Program-made: the position numbers and the translations under genes | The notes under the pieces: generated by a model | Told to the model about the DNA's origin: nothing | Seen by the model: only the letters and a program-made list of their open reading frames with translations | Databases searched by the model: none | NCBI GenBank assembly: GCA_024233785.1 | Contig: JACKPD010000011.1 | Location: forward strand, 1-64,000 | Origin: Spirochaetales bacterium | Lineage (GTDB): Bacteria; Spirochaetota; Spirochaetia; CADAEX01 | Direction of reading: 5' to 3' | DNA: 64,000 nt | Shown: in pieces, positions 61,962 through 64,000 of the stretch | Layout: each line of letters begins with the position of its first letter | Numbering within the stretch: position 1 is the first letter of the stretch

Positions 61962-62954
61962 ATGAAAAAAATAGAAGCCGGGAAAAATATACTCAATAAT
62001 GAAAATGATAATAGTAACGGCATCGGAAGGTTAAACAACATTAAAAAAGAGAGAAGTAAAAACCCTGATCCGCTGCTTCTTTATTTAAAACAAATTTCAA
62101 AAATCAAACTCCTCACAATTTCCGAAGAATATGAACTCGGCAAGGAAATTGTAAATTATAAAAATGCACTTGAAGAGATATACAGCAATACCCCTGATGA
62201 CAATAACCTGATTCTGAAAACAAAAGAAAAACTTAATCATTCGAAGTCAAGGATGATCAGGGCTAATCTGCGTCTTGTTGTCTCTATTGCCAAAAAATAC
62301 CAGTACAGGGGCCTTACCCTTCTTGATCTGATAGATGAAGGTAATATAGGCCTTATTGAGGCTGTAGAGCGATTTGATTATACCCGGGGCTGCAGGTTTT
62401 CAACATATGGAACATGGTGGATAAAACAGGCGATAATTAAAGCCCTTGCAAATAAAGGGCGGACAATAAGATTACCCATCCATATGCTTAATACCATAAA
62501 GAAATGCTATCTTGTTGCAAAACAGCTTACAAAAGAAAATGGGAAAGAACCTGATTACAATGAAATCAGCAAATACGTAAATATGTCTCCGGAAAGAGTT
62601 GAGGAAGTCATGCAGTATTCCAATGAGACATCTTCACTTGATACAATAATAGATGACGGCAGCACAACCAAACTGGGTGATTTTCTGAGAGATGAAAAGA
62701 CCCTGAGCCCTCTGGAAACAGTGTTTCAGAAAATGCTTCATGAAACAATGGTCAAAATACTTGAACAGCTTTCTGACAGGGAAAAAATGATTATAATGCT
62801 CAGATACGGTTTCGAAGGTGACGGCCCTCACACCCTCCAGGAAACAGGAGAGATTCTGGGAATAACACGGGAAAGAGTAAGACAGATCCAGGAAAAAGCG
62901 CTTATTAAGCTTAAAAAGATGTCAATTATCGATGATTTTAAAAAATACCGTTAG
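61962..62954 (+). CDS. RNA polymerase sigma-70 family factor, RpoS-like
   Basis: A 330-residue group 1/2-type sigma factor without the long N-terminal region of RpoD. Region 1.2 (DPLLLYLKQISKIKLLT), region 2 (RANLRLVVSIAKKYQYRGL, LIDEGNIGLIEAVERFDY, FSTYGTWWIKQAI), region 3 and region 4.2 with TGEILGITRERVRQIQEKAL are complete. Its size and its place after an NlpD-like gene favour an RpoS-like general-stress sigma rather than the housekeeping one, but sequence alone does not prove this. Confidence 0.9.
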   Translation: MKKIEAGKNILNNENDNSNGIGRLNNIKKERSKNPDPLLLYLKQISKIKLLTISEEYELGKEIVNYKNALEEIYSNTPDDNNLILKTKEKLNHSKSRMIRANLRLVVSIAKKYQYRGLTLLDLIDEGNIGLIEAVERFDYTRGCRFSTYGTWWIKQAIIKALANKGRTIRLPIHMLNTIKKCYLVAKQLTKENGKEPDYNEISKYVNMSPERVEEVMQYSNETSSLDTIIDDGSTTKLGDFLRDEKTLSPLETVFQKMLHETMVKILEQLSDREKMIIMLRYGFEGDGPHTLQETGEILGITRERVRQIQEKALIKLKKMSIIDDFKKYR

Positions 62955-62970
62955 CACCTGTCCAAGAAGT

Positions 62971-63390
62971 TTATTTGAATTTTTTATTTTGCCTTTTTTT
63001 CTTGAACTTAAAAAATAATTTACTGAAAAGATCGGATAAAAATCCCAGGATGCGTCTGAATATATTTTTGCTTTTCAGTCTTGAAAGTTTTTTATAAGCA
63101 TCGGAAATTTCATCCGCAGTAAAATCTTTTCTCTGTATGTTTTCTTCAATTTCCATTTCAAGAAGATCAGCCTTGCTGTTGACTTCAATAATAACAGCAT
63201 TAATATATTTCCAGCCCAGGCGTTTGGCTGATTCATATCTTCTCTGTCCAGCTATAAGCTGCATTTTGGAATTCAGCACTATGGAGTTCAGCTGGCCGAA
63301 TTTACTCATGCTGTCCATAAGCGGCTGAAGGTCTCCAAGGTTTTTTCTAATCCTTTTTTTCAGTATAATATCTTCGATTTTCACTTCCAT
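62971..63390 (-). CDS. ParB-like N-terminal domain protein
   Basis: About 139 residues. The ParB/Srx fold is seen in IEDIILKKRIRKNLGDLQPL, FGQLNSIVLNS, LIAGQRRYESAKRLGW and IEENIQRKDFTADE. No helix-turn-helix follows; the end is instead an amphipathic, strongly basic tail (FLSDLFSKLFFKFKKKRQ). So it is not a plasmid or chromosome ParB in the usual sense. ATG 63390 has AGGGCGG upstream; an ATG at 63417 overlapping the PBP stop is possible. It follows the PBP gene. Confidence 0.8.
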   Translation of the reverse strand: MEVKIEDIILKKRIRKNLGDLQPLMDSMSKFGQLNSIVLNSKMQLIAGQRRYESAKRLGWKYINAVIIEVNSKADLLEMEIEENIQRKDFTADEISDAYKKLSRLKSKNIFRRILGFLSDLFSKLFFKFKKKRQNKKFK

Positions 63391-63409
63391 AAACAGCCGC
63401 CCTGTATCA

Positions 63410-64000
63410 TCAATCAAGCAGATCCGTGCTTATATTACCTGAATTATCAGAGTTAGTCTCTACCCCGGATTGTTTATTATCCATTTCAGACATTGATTTA
63501 AGAGTCTCATAATCCTGTAAATTAAGGATTTCTTTTTCCAGGTTTTCAAGATCAGCAGAACCTGTGTAAAAATTGTTCTGCAATTTTTTAATAAGTTCCT
63601 CATTTCTGTCAGATTTAAACTGATGCAGCGTACAAAATTTTCTTGGTTCAGTTCCTGCAATGAATATTTCCGATTTTGTTCCTTCATTACAGTATTCTGT
63701 CGGCAGCATCCCGGAAACAGAACATACCGAAAGTTCTACAAGCCCGCCTGGTTTTTTAAATTCTACCGGCGGCATTTCTGGATTGTTTTCATGAACATCT
63801 TTCATATATCTTGCCCAGACAGGCCCTGCAGCCTGTGCTCCTGTCTGATTCAGACCCAGAGAGTTGCCAGGCATATCAAAACCGAACCATATTGCAGTAG
63901 TCATATAAGGAGAAAACCCGACTGTCCACGCATCTGACCAGTTCTGGGTTGTTCCGGTTTTTCCCCCAAAAGCCATAGGAAAACCGTTAACAAGTCTTCT
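63410..64000 (-). CDS. Class A penicillin-binding protein, C-terminal part
   Basis: The gene enters from the right window edge; 196 residues are present. MAFGGKTGTTQNWSDAWTVGFSP, seen as GGKTGTTQNWSDAWTVGFSP, carries the KTGT box of the transpeptidase domain, and WFGFDMPG and AGPVWARYMKD are PBP1A-type continuations. A tail of 100 residues with cysteines (CSVSGMLPTEYC, KFCTLHQ) follows, as in many PBP1A proteins. It builds peptidoglycan. The N-terminal glycosyltransferase domain lies outside the window. Confidence 0.92.
   Translation of the reverse strand, partial: RRLVNGFPMAFGGKTGTTQNWSDAWTVGFSPYMTTAIWFGFDMPGNSLGLNQTGAQAAGPVWARYMKDVHENNPEMPPVEFKKPGGLVELSVCSVSGMLPTEYCNEGTKSEIFIAGTEPRKFCTLHQFKSDRNEELIKKLQNNFYTGSADLENLEKEILNLQDYETLKSMSEMDNKQSGVETNSDNSGNISTDLLD

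Overview
The window comes from an AT-rich bacterium of the phylum Spirochaetota, probably free-living and related to the Treponema/Spirochaeta group. The strongest marker is flaA (periplasmic flagellar sheath protein) followed by cheA, a cheW fused to a CheR-like domain, cheX and cheY, which is the spirochaete chemotaxis gene set. A spiro-SPASM type radical SAM gene and a Treponema-like amidase-GerMN-flaA order agree. Genes for histidine and branched-chain amino acid synthesis, arsenic resistance and thiosulfate-type sulfur uptake suggest a metabolically capable environmental organism rather than a reduced host-bound one. The genus cannot be read from the sequence.

Layout. 1-4.0 kb: hisB, small exported proteins and exonuclease VII (xseA/xseB). 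4.1-10.7 kb: a compact plus-strand glycan locus with a spiro-SPASM radical SAM protein, a GT-A-like protein, an SpsF-like cytidylyltransferase, an SpsG-like domain fused to a methyltransferase, and an ATP-grasp ligase. It runs directly into an amidase, a GerMN protein, flaA and the che operon (10.7-18.3 kb), which ends with a tRNA-Val. 18.5-30 kb: an AEC permease, an arsenic cluster (permease, redoxin, ArsR, ArsC), a TPR-SpoIID lipoprotein, a PhoB/PhoR-like pair and an NhaC antiporter. 30-35 kb: an aminotransferase and ilvD, then a REP-associated (Y1/HUH) transposase and a U32 peptidase. 35.4-40.1 kb: a six-gene sulfur operon (YeeE, TusA, YeeE, TrxR-like, two rhodaneses). 40.2-47.4 kb: a GT39-type membrane glycosyltransferase facing a seven-gene operon with ArnE/F-like half-transporters, an ArnC-like GT2, an ATP-grasp enzyme and a NitT/TauT-type ABC transporter. 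47.5-56 kb: ddl, a VanY-type carboxypeptidase, lon, recO, recJ, an M23 peptidase and rpsU. 56-64 kb: three LPP20-like lipoproteins, a zinc-protease-like protein, two tRNAs, a LysM/dead-M23 protein beside an RpoS-like sigma factor, a ParB-like protein and the 3' end of a class A PBP.

Most unusual signal. The 10-mer GGGACGGAGG (or its complement) occurs 14 times in 64 kb, where chance predicts well under one. Thirteen copies lie inside coding genes in different reading frames, and three genes carry two copies in the same phase. The one intergenic copy forms a perfect hairpin about 105 bp upstream of the REP-associated transposase. I read this as a REP-like element family that tolerates insertion into coding sequence, with the transposase as the likely partner. 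Secondary points of interest are the glycan locus next to flaA, the ArnC/E/F-like operon with an ABC transporter, a ten-codon minigene in front of the response regulator, and several operator-like dyads.
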